10,650 nt of DNA from Lonsdalea britannica (GCF_946477055.1 NZ_CAMKXG010000113.1:1-10650); one strand, 5' to 3'; positions 1-8,074 are shown, counted from the stretch's first letter. The notes: generated from the letters alone by a model not told the origin. Translations and numbers: made by a program.

Positions 1-987
1 GATAAATCACAGGTCGCCGCCGTGATCGCCGAGTGGACCGGCGTGCCGCTGAACCGTATTTCACAGGGGGAACTGGATGTCGTCACCCAGCTGCCGACGC
101 ACCTCGGCGCGAACATCAAAGGGCAGGATCTGGCCATTGCCCAGCTGCACAAACATCTGCTGACCGCCCGTGCGGATTTGCGTCGTCCCGGCCGTCCGCT
201 GGGCGCGTTCCTGCTGGTCGGACCGAGCGGCGTCGGCAAGACCGAAACCGTCTTGCAGATCGCCGACCTCATGTTCGGCGGGCGCAACTATCTGACCACC
301 ATCAACATGTCGGAATATCAGGAGAAACACACCGTGTCTCGCCTGATCGGCTCGCCTCCGGGCTACGTCGGCTTCGGCGAAGGCGGCATTCTGACGGAAG
401 CCATCCGCCAGAAACCGTACTCGGTCGTGCTGCTGGATGAAGTCGAAAAAGCGCATCCTGACGTGTTGAACCTGTTCTATCAGGCCTTCGACAAAGGGGA
501 GCTGGCGGATGGCGAAGGTCGCCTGATCGACTGTAAGAACGTCGTCTTCTTCCTGACGTCCAACCTGGGCTTCCAGACCATCGTGGATTACGCCGATCGG
601 CAGGATGACCTGCTGGATGCGCTCTATCCCGAACTGGCGGGCTTCTTCAAACCGGCGCTGCTGGCGCGTATGGAAGTTATCCCTTACCTGCCGCTGGCGC
701 AGGATACGCTGGTCGATATCGTCCACGGCAAGCTGTCGCGTCTGGTCAATCTGCTGAAAGCGCGCTTCGACGCCGACGTGGTGATCGACGACGACGTGCC
801 GGTAGAGATCTTGCGGTTGGCTAACCGCAGCGAAAACGGCGCGCGCATGCTGGAGTCCGTGATCGACGGTCACCTGCTGCCGCCGGTGTCGTTGCAGCTG
901 CTGCAACGTATCTCCGCAGGCGATGCCATTGCGCGCATTCGCTTCAGCGTAAACGACGGCCAGTTTGTTTCAGAGGTGGAGGGCTGA
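1..987 (+). CDS. clpV: ClpV (TssH), T6SS AAA+ ATPase, C-terminal 328 residues (5' end cut by the window)
   Basis: The reading frame is open from base 1, so the gene begins upstream; the family is usually about 850-900 aa and only the second AAA+ module is present here. In fragment numbering the Walker A motif GPSGVGKT is at residues 74-81 (lysine 80), the pore loop GYVG at 121-124, Walker B LLDE at 144-147, sensor 1 TSN at 186-188, and sensor 2 GAR at 280-282. The stretch PALLARM around residues 217-224 followed by VIPYLPL is typical of ClpV as opposed to housekeeping ClpB. ClpV is a cytoplasmic hexamer that extracts and unfolds subunits of the contracted VipA/VipB (TssB/TssC) sheath so it can be reused. 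All catalytic motifs of this half look intact, with no frameshift. The stop lies 2 nt before vasH. The family call is firm; the ClpV subtype rests on these motifs plus the T6SS neighbours. Confidence 0.95.
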   Translation, partial: DKSQVAAVIAEWTGVPLNRISQGELDVVTQLPTHLGANIKGQDLAIAQLHKHLLTARADLRRPGRPLGAFLLVGPSGVGKTETVLQIADLMFGGRNYLTTINMSEYQEKHTVSRLIGSPPGYVGFGEGGILTEAIRQKPYSVVLLDEVEKAHPDVLNLFYQAFDKGELADGEGRLIDCKNVVFFLTSNLGFQTIVDYADRQDDLLDALYPELAGFFKPALLARMEVIPYLPLAQDTLVDIVHGKLSRLVNLLKARFDADVVIDDDVPVEILRLANRSENGARMLESVIDGHLLPPVSLQLLQRISAGDAIARIRFSVNDGQFVSEVEG

Positions 988-989
988 TT

Positions 990-2528
990 ATGCAGCAAGC
1001 CCTCGAATTCGCGCTTTCGTTGACCCGGCCTCGCGATGAGGCCGAACTCTGCGACTGGTTGCTGGATACCCTGCGGGATCACTGGCAGCCGAGCGGCGCT
1101 CTTCTGGGATTGGTGGATATCAGCGGGCGGCAGTTAACCTGCGAGGGATGGATTCACGGCAAACCGGTGTCGTTGACGCTGGATGTCGATGACTTCAGCC
1201 ATCCCCTGGCTTACGTGCTGCACAAAAATCAGGTGAGAACCTGGGACTCCCTGTACGGCGGCGCGCGCGTCGAGCACGCCGCATTTCGCGGACTGCTGGC
1301 GGACGTCGGGGCGCAGTGTGGTCTGCACGCCTTGCCGGTCAACGGCGAGAACGGCAAATCGGTCGGCGTTCTGGCGCTGTTCGACAGCGGCTTCAGGCTG
1401 CAGGAGTGGCATGAGAAAGATGAGCTGCCGCTGCTGGCGCGCATTTTCACGCATCAGCTTGCCTTGTTGCGGGATTTGGGCCGCAGCCGCCGCGAGCAGA
1501 CCGTGCTGCGCGACTCACTGCGTCAGATCAAAGGGGAAGGCGCGCTCCAGCGCCAGCAAGAGAAACTGCTGGAAGCCTCGCTCATTGGTCAGTCGACGGC
1601 GATCCGACGCCTGCATCAGCAGATTGCTCAGGCCGCGCATCACCATCTGTCGGTGCTGATTCAGGGCGAAACCGGCGCGGGCAAAGATGTGGTGGCGCGT
1701 CTGCTGCATCAGTGTTCGGTTCGCGCCGACAAACCGTTTATCGCTATCAACTGCGCCGCGATCCCCGAAAACCTGATTGAAAGCGAGCTGTTCGGCTATC
1801 AAAAAGGGGCTTTTTCCGGCGCGCAGAGCAATAAAGACGGGCTGGTGGCGCAGGCCAACGGCGGGACGCTGTTCCTGGATGAGGTCGGCGATATGCCGAT
1901 GATCATGCAGGCCAAGCTGCTGCGCGTGCTGGAAACGCACGCCTTCCGGCCGCTGGGCGGCGATAAAGAGTGCCACTCCGACTTTCGCATCATCGCGGCG
2001 ACGCATCAGCCGCTGGAGCAGTACGTCAGCGAAGGGCGCTTTCGGCAGGATCTGTATCATCGCCTCTGCCAGTGCGCGATCCAGGTTTCTCCGTTGCGGG
2101 AACGGCCGGATGACATCGCGCTGCTCTGCGAACACTTCATCGCACTGTTTGGTCGTCAGGAAGGCAAAACGTACGGCGCGCTGCCGCGCACCGTTCTCAA
2201 GCACCTGATCGATTACGACTTCCCCGGCAACGTTCGCGAACTCAAGAACCTGCTGGAAGTCGCCTGCGCCAATACTCCGGCGGGACAGGAGATCACGCTG
2301 GACGCGTTGCCCCTGGAGCTGAAGACGGGCCTCGACAACGAACCCATCGTGTTGGAAGACGGCTACAACCATATCCGGGATTTGCGTCTGGCTACGCAGC
2401 AGTATGAAGCGGCGGTGATCGCCGAGCGTATGCGCCATTTTCAGGGAAATCGCTTACTGGTGGCGGAAAGTCTCAACATTCCCAAGCGGACGTTGGACCA
2501 CAAGTGCCAGAAGCTGGAGGTGAATTGA
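990..2528 (+). CDS. vasH: VasH, sigma-54-dependent transcriptional activator of T6SS
   Basis: A 512-aa bacterial enhancer-binding protein. Residues about 1-165 form a GAF-like sensory domain, followed by a charged helical linker (about 165-195). The AAA+ domain has Walker A GETGAGKD at 226-233, the sigma-54 contact loop GAFSGA at 273-278 (the usual motif is GAFTGA), Walker B FLDE at 295-298 and GNVREL at 413-418. A Fis-type helix-turn-helix lies at about 486-509 (GNRLLVAESL...RTLDHK). There is no receiver domain, so it is not a classical two-component regulator. In Vibrio cholerae VasH activates sigma-54 transcription of hcp/vgrG operons; the same role is inferred here from architecture and location. 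The ATG is preceded by a strong Shine-Dalgarno GGAGGG (978-983) with 6 nt spacing, lying inside the end of clpV, which suggests translational coupling. The stop overlaps the next start by one base. Confidence 0.94.
   Translation: MQQALEFALSLTRPRDEAELCDWLLDTLRDHWQPSGALLGLVDISGRQLTCEGWIHGKPVSLTLDVDDFSHPLAYVLHKNQVRTWDSLYGGARVEHAAFRGLLADVGAQCGLHALPVNGENGKSVGVLALFDSGFRLQEWHEKDELPLLARIFTHQLALLRDLGRSRREQTVLRDSLRQIKGEGALQRQQEKLLEASLIGQSTAIRRLHQQIAQAAHHHLSVLIQGETGAGKDVVARLLHQCSVRADKPFIAINCAAIPENLIESELFGYQKGAFSGAQSNKDGLVAQANGGTLFLDEVGDMPMIMQAKLLRVLETHAFRPLGGDKECHSDFRIIAATHQPLEQYVSEGRFRQDLYHRLCQCAIQVSPLRERPDDIALLCEHFIALFGRQEGKTYGALPRTVLKHLIDYDFPGNVRELKNLLEVACANTPAGQEITLDALPLELKTGLDNEPIVLEDGYNHIRDLRLATQQYEAAVIAERMRHFQGNRLLVAESLNIPKRTLDHKCQKLEVN
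2516..2523 (+). promoter_or_regulatory. Ribosome binding site for vasI
   Basis: The sequence GGAGGTGA, almost a full match to the anti-Shine-Dalgarno, lies inside the last codons of vasH and ends 4 nt before the ATG at 2528. It decides the vasI start: an in-frame GTG at 2504 upstream would put this site inside the coding region and would place charged residues before the hydrophobic signal segment. Confidence 0.85.
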
Positions 2529-3118
2529 TGAGTATTTTATCCCTGTTGCCGCTGCTGGTGTCGGCGACGAGCGCGCCCGATCCCCACTGGGAGCGGCTGT
2601 TGCAGCAGTGTAGTCAGGAAACCGTGCCGCAGGTGCGGTTGGCCTGCTACGACGCCATCGGCAGAACGTCGGCCCCGTCTTCCGGCGCGTCCGCACACGC
2701 GGCGAATTGGCCCGATCTCGTTGCGACTCACGCCGATCTCGGGCGTAACGGGTTTGTTCTGAATCGTGACGAGGCCTCGGACAGTCAGACGCTAACGCGC
2801 CGCGCCGTTGAGGGCGGCACGTTGACCATCTCCTGTTCCAGCGCCATTACCCACTTGCGCTTGCAGCTGGATAACGCGTGGCCGGGAGAGCAAATTCAGG
2901 CGCGCATCGATGGCGAACCGACGGCGGACAACTGGTTCGTCCGCAATCGCGGGATGCTGCTGGAGTTTGGTCGCGGTCTGCCTGCCATCGAAGAGCTTAA
3001 ACGCTGGATCGGCCATCGCGAGCTGCTGTTGTCGGATGATCGCGGCAGAACGGTGCAGGTCGATCTCTCCGGTCTGGGCGACGCCCTCAAGCCGCTGCGT
3101 CAGCAATGTCGGTGGTAG
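2528..3118 (+). CDS. vasI: VasI-family T6SS-associated exported protein (VCA0118 family)
   Basis: A 196-aa protein starting at the ATG that overlaps the vasH stop (TGATG). The first 16 residues are hydrophobic and end in TSA, followed by PDPHW, which looks like a signal peptide with an AxA-type cleavage site; unusually the n-region has no lysine or arginine. The mature part has four cysteines (28, 40, 103 and 194). The first pair spans a C-x11-CYD element, and the last lies three residues from the C-terminus, so two disulfides in the periplasm are possible. Position between vasH and vasJ matches VCA0118 of Vibrio cholerae. The molecular role of this family is not established; an accessory envelope or periplasmic role is inferred. 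I recognise it by position, size and the N-terminal cysteine pattern, not by a catalytic motif. A start at the GTG at 2504 (204 aa) is the less likely alternative. Confidence 0.82.
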   Translation: MSILSLLPLLVSATSAPDPHWERLLQQCSQETVPQVRLACYDAIGRTSAPSSGASAHAANWPDLVATHADLGRNGFVLNRDEASDSQTLTRRAVEGGTLTISCSSAITHLRLQLDNAWPGEQIQARIDGEPTADNWFVRNRGMLLEFGRGLPAIEELKRWIGHRELLLSDDRGRTVQVDLSGLGDALKPLRQQCRW

Positions 3119-3122
3119 GAGA
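3117..3122 (+). promoter_or_regulatory. Ribosome binding site for vasJ
   Basis: AGGAGA overlaps the vasI stop codon (TAG, 3116-3118) and sits 7 nt before the ATG at 3130. It supports that start over the in-frame ATG at 3106, which lies inside vasI upstream of this site and has no comparable ribosome binding site. Confidence 0.8.
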
Positions 3123-3129
3123 ACAGGTC

Positions 3130-4539
3130 ATGGCAATCCACTCTTATCCCTCGTGTCAGCGGCTGCTGACGCCCCTGCCGGTAGACCGGGTCAGCGGCGC
3201 GGTTCCGGCGGATGATCCTCTCTGGGAAGACGTCGAAACCGAGATGGTGAAATTGGGCTCGCTGGCCCACAGCCAGGTGGATCTTAACGCAGTGGCGGAG
3301 CAGTGCCTCACGTTGCTGGAGACGCGGACTAAAGACATGCGTGTCCTCGTCCAGCTGCTGCGCTGTTTACAGCATCCGGCGAAAGCGACGCCGTTCGCGA
3401 CCGCATTGATGCTGCTGGACGACTGGGTGAACGTTTACTGGACCACGGCTTGGCCGCAGAACACGTTGCAGAAAACGCGGTTGATGACGCAGGTCGCCAA
3501 GCGTTTCGACAGCGTGCTGCCGCGCGTCGCCGAAAATGCCTCGGTGGCCGAGTTAGGCCAGCTATTGACGCTGTCGGAACAGTTCGCTCAGCGTTGGTCC
3601 GCCGTCGCGCCGGACAACACGCTGTTTGACGATTTGACGGTCAGTCTGCGCCGCACTCAGAGCCGTCGCGCTGAGCAGGTCAAGGCGAATGAGCCGCCGC
3701 CGCGCGCGCAGGCGACCGCCAGTGTGGCGTCGTCGTCGTCCGGTCAGGCGGAGCCGAAGCCGTCGGTGGACATCAACCACTCGGACGATCGCGCCTGGCG
3801 GCAAACGCAGCTCAAGGTGGCGGAACTGTTGGTGGAACAGCAGGCGGATACCCCGGTGGGATACCGTCTGCGCCGTCACGCCATCTGGTCCGGCATCACC
3901 ACGCCGCCGTTGACGTCGAAAGGCAACGCCACGCAATTGGCCCCCATGTCGGCGGATATGGTGGACGACTACAAGGCGGCGATGGGGCAGGCGGACAAAG
4001 CGCTGTGGGCGCGCGTTGAACAGAGTCTGGTCTTGGCGCCGTACTGGTTTGAAGGGCACATGTTGTCGGCGCAGATCGCCGCTCAGTTGGGCTGTCAAGC
4101 GGCGGCCTCGGCCATCGCCGATGAGCTGCACGCCTTTCTGACGCGTCTGCCGACCCTGCGCGAACTCACGTTCAACGATGGAACGCCGTTCCTGACCGAC
4201 GCCTGCCGGGAATGGGTGGATGCCGGACAGACGAACGGCGAGTCGTCGTCCGGGCAGTCCGACGATCTGGCGGGCGAAGCGGCGAAATGTCGGGCGGAGA
4301 AAGGGTTGAACGCCGCCATGACGTTGCTGGATAAGAAAATGGCCAAGATAAAAGAGCCCCGAGGCCGTTTTTACGCCCAGCTGATCTTAGCGGATCTGCT
4401 GGCGGAGGAAGGAATGAAGACGTTAGCAACACAGCATTACCACGCTTTGTGGCAAGAAACCCAGCGATTGGGACTGTCGCAGTGGGAGCCGGGACTGGTT
4501 AGCCGCCTTGAGCGCTTTGCAACCTCGTGGTCAAAATAA
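3130..4539 (+). CDS. vasJ: VasJ, TssA-family T6SS protein (VCA0119 type, ImpA_N domain)
   Basis: A 469-aa cytoplasmic protein from the chosen ATG (477 aa if the ATG at 3106 were used). Residues about 10-120 carry the ImpA_N-type start of TssA proteins, with a short segment LLDDWVNVYWTTAWPQ that resembles the conserved W-rich part of that domain. A Ser/Pro/Ala-rich, low-complexity linker follows at about 184-216, then a middle helical domain (about 217-368), a second Ser/Gly/Gln/Asp linker (about 369-382) and a C-terminal helical domain ending in SWSK. This layout fits the VasJ branch (VC_A0119 family). TssA proteins bind baseplate, sheath and membrane complex and guide tail polymerisation; the exact action of this branch is inferred from homologues. 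It is separated from vasI by 11 nt and from vasK by 24 nt. No membrane segment or signal peptide is seen. Confidence 0.9.
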   Translation: MAIHSYPSCQRLLTPLPVDRVSGAVPADDPLWEDVETEMVKLGSLAHSQVDLNAVAEQCLTLLETRTKDMRVLVQLLRCLQHPAKATPFATALMLLDDWVNVYWTTAWPQNTLQKTRLMTQVAKRFDSVLPRVAENASVAELGQLLTLSEQFAQRWSAVAPDNTLFDDLTVSLRRTQSRRAEQVKANEPPPRAQATASVASSSSGQAEPKPSVDINHSDDRAWRQTQLKVAELLVEQQADTPVGYRLRRHAIWSGITTPPLTSKGNATQLAPMSADMVDDYKAAMGQADKALWARVEQSLVLAPYWFEGHMLSAQIAAQLGCQAAASAIADELHAFLTRLPTLRELTFNDGTPFLTDACREWVDAGQTNGESSSGQSDDLAGEAAKCRAEKGLNAAMTLLDKKMAKIKEPRGRFYAQLILADLLAEEGMKTLATQHYHALWQETQRLGLSQWEPGLVSRLERFATSWSK

Positions 4540-4548
4540 GACATTCGG

Positions 4549-4562
4549 AGTGAATGGTCACT
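4549..4562 (+). promoter_or_regulatory. Small hairpin over the Shine-Dalgarno of vasK
   Basis: A perfect 5-bp inverted repeat, AGTGA / TCACT, with a 4-nt loop ATGG, ends 1 nt before the vasK ATG at 4564. Its left arm overlaps the only Shine-Dalgarno-like sequence, GGAGTGA (4547-4553). The loop region contains a second ATG (4554-4556) in another frame. The pairing is visible in the sequence; any effect on translation is inference, and a 5-bp stem could arise by chance. Confidence 0.4.
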
Positions 4563-4563
4563 T

Positions 4564-7500
4564 ATGTTTAAAACAATCATTACCTTTTTGCGGCAACAGC
4601 TGCCGAAGCTAAAGCTCTCCTGGGTCATGCTGGGGATCGTGCTCTGGATTGTCGTGTTGGCGCTGGCCTGGTGGCTTGGCCCGAGACTGCATGTATTCGA
4701 CACGCGGCCGCTGGATACGATCTGGTCACGTATCGTCTTCACGCTGCTGTGGCTCTGGCTGGGTTTCAGCATCAGCGCCTGGCGGCTGTGGCGTCGTGTA
4801 CGCCATATCCGGGCTGAACAGCAAAAGCAGAAGATCGCCGAACACGATCCTCAACAGATCTTCGTCGACAAACAGCAGGCGTTTCTGGATCGCTGGCTGC
4901 TGGCGCTGCGCGCACATCTGGGGGCGGGCATTCTCTACAAGATGCCGTGGTACCTGACGATCGGTCTGCCGGGCAGCGGTAAAAGCAGCCTGATCCACCG
5001 CGCTAACGAGGCGAACAAGCTCAACCCGCATCTGGATGCCGAACTGCGAGACTTCGCCGCAGGTCAGGAAGTGGACTGCTGGGTAGGCGAAAACGCGATT
5101 ATCTTCGATCCCGACGGCCAGATGATGGCGCCGTCGAATCCCGATCTGGCGCCGGTAGAACGCAAACATGAACGTCTGTGGACGCATTTGCTGCAGTGGC
5201 TAAGCCAAAATCGTAAGCGTCAGCCGCTGAACGGTCTGGTGCTGACGCTGGATCTGGCCTGGCTATCGCATGCCAGCGTGCCGGAACGTAAAGCCTTCGC
5301 GCAGCTGATCCGCGGACGCATTCAGGAGATCGCCACCACGCTGAACACCCGGCTGCCGATCTATGTCGCGCTCACCAAGCTGGATATGCTGCGCGGCTTC
5401 GACATCGCCTACCGTCAGCTGGATAAGGAAACGCGTCAGTCCATCCTCGGGGTGACCTTCGATCTGAAAGGCAGCGCCGGTAAAGGCTGGCAGGAAGAGC
5501 TGGATGCGTTCTGGGACAAATGGGTGTCCGCGCTGAACGACAATCTGCCTGACAACATGCTCTCCAATCTCACCAGCGAACAACGCAGCGCGCTGTTCAG
5601 CTTCACGCGTCAGCTGGCCGGGTTGAAAGACTACGTCGAAGAGATCCTTGCCGACGCGATTACGCCGGAAGAGTACAAACCGCTGTTGGTGCGCGGCGTT
5701 TACGCGTGTTCCGTTTATCAGCAGGGCGTGCCGTTCGATGCCTTCGCGCAGGCGGCGACCTTCCGTTATCAGCTGCCGGAGCCGGTCAATTCGGCTCTGA
5801 AAGGCGAATCCAACACCTTCTTCGTGAAACGCCTGTTCTCCGGCGTCATCTTCCCCGAAGCGCATCTGGCCGGGGAAAACCGTCTGCACAGCCTTTATCG
5901 CCGCCGCCGTATCGGCATCGGCATGGGGTGCATGGGCGTGCTTGCCGCGCTGCTGGTGATCGGCTGGCATCACTACTATCGGCTGAACGAAGAGGCTGGG
6001 CGCAATGTACTGAACAAGGCGCAGGCGTTTACGGATACCACCGAGCTGGCGGGACAGCAGAACCAAGGCTTCGGCTACGGACAGCTGCCGCGCCTTAACC
6101 TGATCCGCGAGGCGACGCTGTCGTTCGGCGACTATCGCGAGAAAACGCCGGTGCTGTCGGAAATGGGGCTATATCAGGGCGATAAGATCGGTCCTTTTGT
6201 GGAAGGCACCTATCTGCAACTGCTGAGCCAGCGTTTCCTGCCGGCGGTGATGCAGGGATTGCAGGACGATCTCAATCAGGCTCCTAAAGGCAGCGAACAG
6301 AAGCTGGCGATCCTGCGCATCATGCGGATGGTCGACGATGCATCTGGTCGCAACAAATCGGTGGTCGAGCAGTACATGGGACAGCGTTGGCAGCGGGCGT
6401 TCCCCGGTCAGGGCAAGGTGCAGGAACATCTGATGCAGCACCTGGACTATGCGCTGGAGCACACCGACTGGCATCAGGCCCGTCAGCAGAAAGACGCGCA
6501 GGCGATTGCCGCTTTCGAACCGTTCCGGATGCCCATCGCCGACGCGCAGCGTGAGCTGAGTAAACTGCCCATGTTCCAACGCATCTACCAGAGTCTGGTG
6601 ACCAAATCGGCAGATGTGTTGCCGCCGGATATGATGATGCGCGATGAAGTCGGACCGGTGTTCGATACCGTCTTCACGCTGCGCAACGACAAAGCGGGCA
6701 CGGTGCCGCGGTTGCTGACCAATGCGGGCTTCAGCGAATACTTCGTCAAACAGGATAAGACGCTGTTCGATCTGGCCGCGCTGGATGCGTGGGTACTGGG
6801 CCAGCGTGAGAAAGTCTATCTGAGCGATGAAGACCGAAGAGAGATCCAGCGTCAGGTCAACGATCGCTATATCACCGACTACGTCAACCAGTGGCAGAAA
6901 GTGCTGGCGGGTCTGGACGTGCAGCCGCTGGAAACGCCGGAACAGGCGCTGGACGTGCTAACGGCCATCACCGGTAACGATCAGCCTTTCCAACGCGTGA
7001 TCGCGGCATTGAATGACAACACCCGCGCCCGAAAACTGTCGGATAACGACCACGATCCGGCGCAGGTCATGAATGCGCGTATTAGCCGTACGTTTATGAC
7101 CACCAACTCGACGCTGAGCGGTCGCGGCGATCAGGTCGCCTTGATCCAGGAAGTGAATCAGAAGCTGACGGAGTTCTACCACAGTCTGGAGCAGATCGTG
7201 AACGCGGGCGATCCGGGTCAGGCGGCGCTCAAGGCGATGCAGCTGCGTCAGACCAACCGCTTCGCCGATCCGGCCTTCGCACTGCAACAGTACGCGCGCA
7301 GCCTGCCGACGCCGCTGGATCGCTGGGTTGGGCAGATCGCCGAGCAGAGTTCACACCTGGTGCTGGATCTGGCGATGTCTTCGCTGAATCAGGAATGGCA
7401 GGACAAAGTGGTGGCGCCGTTCAACGATCAGCTGGCGGATCGCTATCCGTTCAATCCTGAGTCCGACAAGGACGTGGCGCTGTCGGAAATGGAGCGCTTC

Positions 7501-8067
7501 TTTGCTCCCGGCGGCACGCTGGACAGCTTCTATCAGGCCAACCTGAAGTCCATTCTGAACGAAGGTCAGGGAAGCGGCGACGTGAGCACGACCTTGCAGA
7601 CCGAGCTGGTCAAGCAGTTGGATCGCGCCGATCGCATCCGCAAAACACTGTTCAATGCGCAGGGCGGGCTGGAAATACACTTCGTGCTGGAGCCTATCGA
7701 GCTGACTGCGAACAAACGGCGCAGCGTGCTGAATCTCGACGGACAGCTGTTGGAGTACTCCCACGGCCGTCGTCAGAAAACGCCGCTGGTCTGGCCGAAC
7801 AACATGCGCGACGGTGCGGAAAGCAAAATCACGCTGGTGCCGGACAATCGCGAACGTTCGCCGCGTAGCCTGGGCTACATCGGGCCGTGGGCGATGTTCC
7901 GCCTGATCAATATCGGTGAGTTGAGGCAGGTCAACGAGAACACGTTCGACGTGCAGTTCGCCGTCGATCAGGGATCGATGTCCTATCGCGTTTACACCGA
8001 CGCCAGCCACAACCCGTTCGCCGGTGGTCTGTTCAGCCAGTTCCAACTGCCTGAATCACTGTATTAA
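4564..8067 (+). CDS. vasK: VasK (TssM/IcmF), inner-membrane T6SS complex protein
   Basis: A 1167-aa protein, close to the usual TssM length. Two membrane helices lie at about 19-38 and 54-73, then a cytoplasmic NTPase-like domain with Walker A GLPGSGKSS at 134-142 and TKLD at 271-274. A third membrane helix at about 450-468 leads to a large periplasmic region (about 470-1167). GPWAMFRL at 1107-1114 matches the conserved end of the IcmF C-terminal domain that contacts the TssJ lipoprotein. Where TssM proteins usually show a DTAGR-type motif this one has FDPDGQMM (aspartate 182), keeping only D-x-x-G. TssM spans inner membrane and periplasm and with TssL and TssJ forms the trans-envelope channel. 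The start ATG has GGAGTGA upstream at a long spacing (10 nt from its end). vasJ lies 24 nt upstream and vasL 30 nt downstream. Confidence 0.97.
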   Translation: MFKTIITFLRQQLPKLKLSWVMLGIVLWIVVLALAWWLGPRLHVFDTRPLDTIWSRIVFTLLWLWLGFSISAWRLWRRVRHIRAEQQKQKIAEHDPQQIFVDKQQAFLDRWLLALRAHLGAGILYKMPWYLTIGLPGSGKSSLIHRANEANKLNPHLDAELRDFAAGQEVDCWVGENAIIFDPDGQMMAPSNPDLAPVERKHERLWTHLLQWLSQNRKRQPLNGLVLTLDLAWLSHASVPERKAFAQLIRGRIQEIATTLNTRLPIYVALTKLDMLRGFDIAYRQLDKETRQSILGVTFDLKGSAGKGWQEELDAFWDKWVSALNDNLPDNMLSNLTSEQRSALFSFTRQLAGLKDYVEEILADAITPEEYKPLLVRGVYACSVYQQGVPFDAFAQAATFRYQLPEPVNSALKGESNTFFVKRLFSGVIFPEAHLAGENRLHSLYRRRRIGIGMGCMGVLAALLVIGWHHYYRLNEEAGRNVLNKAQAFTDTTELAGQQNQGFGYGQLPRLNLIREATLSFGDYREKTPVLSEMGLYQGDKIGPFVEGTYLQLLSQRFLPAVMQGLQDDLNQAPKGSEQKLAILRIMRMVDDASGRNKSVVEQYMGQRWQRAFPGQGKVQEHLMQHLDYALEHTDWHQARQQKDAQAIAAFEPFRMPIADAQRELSKLPMFQRIYQSLVTKSADVLPPDMMMRDEVGPVFDTVFTLRNDKAGTVPRLLTNAGFSEYFVKQDKTLFDLAALDAWVLGQREKVYLSDEDRREIQRQVNDRYITDYVNQWQKVLAGLDVQPLETPEQALDVLTAITGNDQPFQRVIAALNDNTRARKLSDNDHDPAQVMNARISRTFMTTNSTLSGRGDQVALIQEVNQKLTEFYHSLEQIVNAGDPGQAALKAMQLRQTNRFADPAFALQQYARSLPTPLDRWVGQIAEQSSHLVLDLAMSSLNQEWQDKVVAPFNDQLADRYPFNPESDKDVALSEMERFFAPGGTLDSFYQANLKSILNEGQGSGDVSTTLQTELVKQLDRADRIRKTLFNAQGGLEIHFVLEPIELTANKRRSVLNLDGQLLEYSHGRRQKTPLVWPNNMRDGAESKITLVPDNRERSPRSLGYIGPWAMFRLINIGELRQVNENTFDVQFAVDQGSMSYRVYTDASHNPFAGGLFSQFQLPESLY

Positions 8068-8074
8068 TGTTCGA

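Noticed and set aside
61..906. A 281-codon open frame on the - strand opposite clpV
   Set aside because: The + strand encodes an intact ClpV with all motifs in order. The reverse frame is open because of GC-rich third positions and its product is rich in Gln/Arg/Val without recognisable domains.
1084..1097. GG-N10-GC spacing resembling a sigma-54 promoter, also at 10292-10305
   Set aside because: Both lie within coding sequence, lack the TTGC part of the -12 element and have no gene start at a suitable distance. GC-rich DNA produces such matches often.
1515..2438. A 307-codon open frame on the - strand opposite vasH
   Set aside because: It mirrors the conserved AAA+ domain of VasH; its composition is that of an antisense shadow and no ribosome binding site or domain is seen.
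7351..8046. Long - strand open frames opposite vasK (also 5263-6066) and vasL (8530-9201)
   Set aside because: These are shadows of strongly supported genes on the + strand and show no family signature.
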